Assembly (NCBI GenBank): GCA_009929055.1
Contig: SABI01000033.1
Coordinates: forward strand, 1-14,369
Reading direction: 5' to 3'
From: Spirochaetia bacterium
GTDB lineage: Bacteria; Spirochaetota; Spirochaetia; Sphaerochaetales; Sphaerochaetaceae
DNA length: 14,369 nt
Under the pieces are notes generated by a model. It did not search any database and had not been told where the DNA came from. It saw nothing but the letters and a program-made list of their open reading frames with translations. The position numbers and the translations under genes were made by a program. Shown piece after piece: positions 13,274-14,369 of the stretch (positions are counted from its first letter, which is position 1; each line of letters opens with the position of its first letter).

Positions 13274-14184
13274 TGATTAATTTTATCCTCCTTATTTTCA
13301 TCTACACAGGGATTTATGCCCTCATGGCAATTGGACAAAACCTTATTACTGGGTATGTTGGACTATTAAGCCTCACCCAAGCAGGGTTTTTTGCAATAGG
13401 AAGTTATGCGACAGCTATTCTTAGTGTTACCTATGGAATTAACTTTTGGATTACTGTTCCAATTGCAGCTCTTTTAGCCGCTTTCTTTGGAGTTGTAATT
13501 GGATTGCCTACCCTTAGACTAAGGGGAGATTATCTTGCTATTGCAACTCTTGGTTTTGGTGAAATCGTTCGTAATATTTTAAATAACTGGGATTCACTTA
13601 CTAATGGTCCTATGGGAATTCAAAAGATTCCAATGGTAAAAATATTTTCAGTAAAAGTGAGTCCTTATGAAAAATGGGGATTTTTGGTACTTGTATGGGT
13701 TTTTGTATTAATAGCCTACTACTTATTTGAACGCCTAGCTGCTTCGAGAATGGGAAGAGCTTTAGAAGCAATTAGAGAAGATGAGATTGCAGCATCCTCA
13801 ATGGGAATAAACACTACCCAGTATAAAGTATGGGCTTTTGCCCTAGGAGCAGCCGTTGCAGGGGTAGCAGGATCTCTTCAAGCAGTCTTTATCCTCTCTG
13901 TCTCACCTGGAGTGTTTACATTCATGGTTTCAATTATGGTTCTTTGTATGGTTGTTCTCGGTGGAATGGGAAATTTTGCAGCTGTTATTCTTGGAGCATT
14001 TATTATCCAGTTTATTGCATACTTTCCACAACTCGTCGGATTATCGAACGTTATTCCTCCTCAATTCAAACAAGTCCTCTTTGGCTTTATCCTTGTAGTG
14101 ATGATGATTTGGCGACCTATTGGAATACTGGGCCGTAAGACGAGAGGAGCTCCTGGCTTCTTCAAAACGCGAGGGGGTAAATAA
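13273..14184 (+). CDS. livM: Branched-chain amino acid-type ABC permease LivM
   Basis: 303 residues, the second permease of the importer. GYVGLLSLTQAGFFAIGSYATAIL, read in pieces GLLSLTQAGF and AIGSYATA, and the segment LRGDYLAIATLGFGEI are LivM hallmarks. The cytoplasmic loop GRALEAIREDEIAASSMGI is the ATPase contact. It is short relative to the enterobacterial LivM, which has an N-terminal extension, but normal for most bacteria. The ATG overlaps the livH stop by one base and its own stop overlaps livG by one base, so the three are translated together. Confidence 0.95.
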   Translation: MINFILLIFIYTGIYALMAIGQNLITGYVGLLSLTQAGFFAIGSYATAILSVTYGINFWITVPIAALLAAFFGVVIGLPTLRLRGDYLAIATLGFGEIVRNILNNWDSLTNGPMGIQKIPMVKIFSVKVSPYEKWGFLVLVWVFVLIAYYLFERLAASRMGRALEAIREDEIAASSMGINTTQYKVWAFALGAAVAGVAGSLQAVFILSVSPGVFTFMVSIMVLCMVVLGGMGNFAAVILGAFIIQFIAYFPQLVGLSNVIPPQFKQVLFGFILVVMMIWRPIGILGRKTRGAPGFFKTRGGK

Positions 14185-14369
14185 TGGTCATGTTAGAGAC
14201 AAAAAAACTCACTCGTGCCTATGGTGGAGTTGTTGCAGTAAGTGAAGTAGACTTTAGTGTAAAAGAGGGTCTCATTACAGGTCTCATTGGACCCAATGGA
14301 GCAGGAAAAACCACTCTATTTAACAATATGACAGGACTCGACACCCCAACAAAAGGGACTGTTCTTTAC
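14184..14369 (+). CDS. livG: Branched-chain amino acid-type ABC ATPase LivG (3' truncated)
   Basis: 62 codons before the window ends. LETKKLTRAYGGVVAVSEV is the usual LivG opening, and Walker A GPNGAGKTTLFN is intact at about residues 36-47. The signature, Walker B and the rest lie beyond the edge. ATG 14184 overlaps the livM stop by one base with GAGGGGG upstream; a second ATG two codons on is also possible. A livF gene would be expected next. Confidence 0.92.
   Translation, partial: MVMLETKKLTRAYGGVVAVSEVDFSVKEGLITGLIGPNGAGKTTLFNNMTGLDTPTKGTVLY

Overview
This AT-rich stretch carries bacterial operons with clear AGGAGG-type ribosome binding sites and many 1-4 base gene overlaps. A spirochaete (Treponema/Sphaerochaeta-like) is the best guess. 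The LivJ-type binding protein has the N-terminal pattern 'FAAGSQES', common in that group. Both binding proteins have signal peptides without a lipobox cysteine, which suits a diderm with a true periplasm. The BMP-type binding protein also resembles a spirochaetal group that I recall as including the riboflavin-binding protein RfuA. The taxon is inferred from these traits and is not proven.

Layout: (1) 1-1165, the 3' end of a pirin gene (+), then an O6-alkylguanine-DNA alkyltransferase (ogt) and a CGFC glutaredoxin-like protein, both on the minus strand and each followed by a hairpin terminator. (2) 1166-2214, a divergent control region with a near-perfect palindrome, then a two-gene redox operon: a protein with a C-terminal rubredoxin site and a double-cluster ferredoxin with unusual cysteine spacing. 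(3) 2377-8470, an FGGY-family sugar kinase followed by a complete BMP-type ABC importer (binding protein, double ATPase, two permeases). (4) 8488-9216, an 8-codon leader ORF and an unrecognised exported membrane protein. (5) 9213-10586 (-), a MerA/RclA-like flavin disulfide oxidoreductase that meets the previous gene tail to tail. (6) 10728-10801 (-), tRNA-Arg(CCT) with its promoter and a 3' hairpin. (7) 11040-14369 (+), a branched-chain-amino-acid-type ABC importer, livJ-livH-livM-livG, cut off by the window edge inside livG. Two hairpins lie between livJ and livH.

Two modules stand out. The first is thiol/iron redox: glutaredoxin, rubredoxin-like protein and ferredoxin are arranged around one palindrome that overlaps one promoter and flanks the other, which suggests joint control, perhaps by oxygen or redox state. 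The second is uptake plus kinase: a BMP importer, a family that usually carries nucleosides and in spirochaetes also riboflavin, is placed directly behind a sugar kinase. This raises the question of what ligand is imported and phosphorylated. The other genes are recognisable housekeeping or transport functions. I see no mobile element, CRISPR array, prophage gene or toxin-antitoxin pair. No gene-free stretch exceeds 300 bases: the longest, 10802-11039, holds the tRNA promoter and the livJ promoter.
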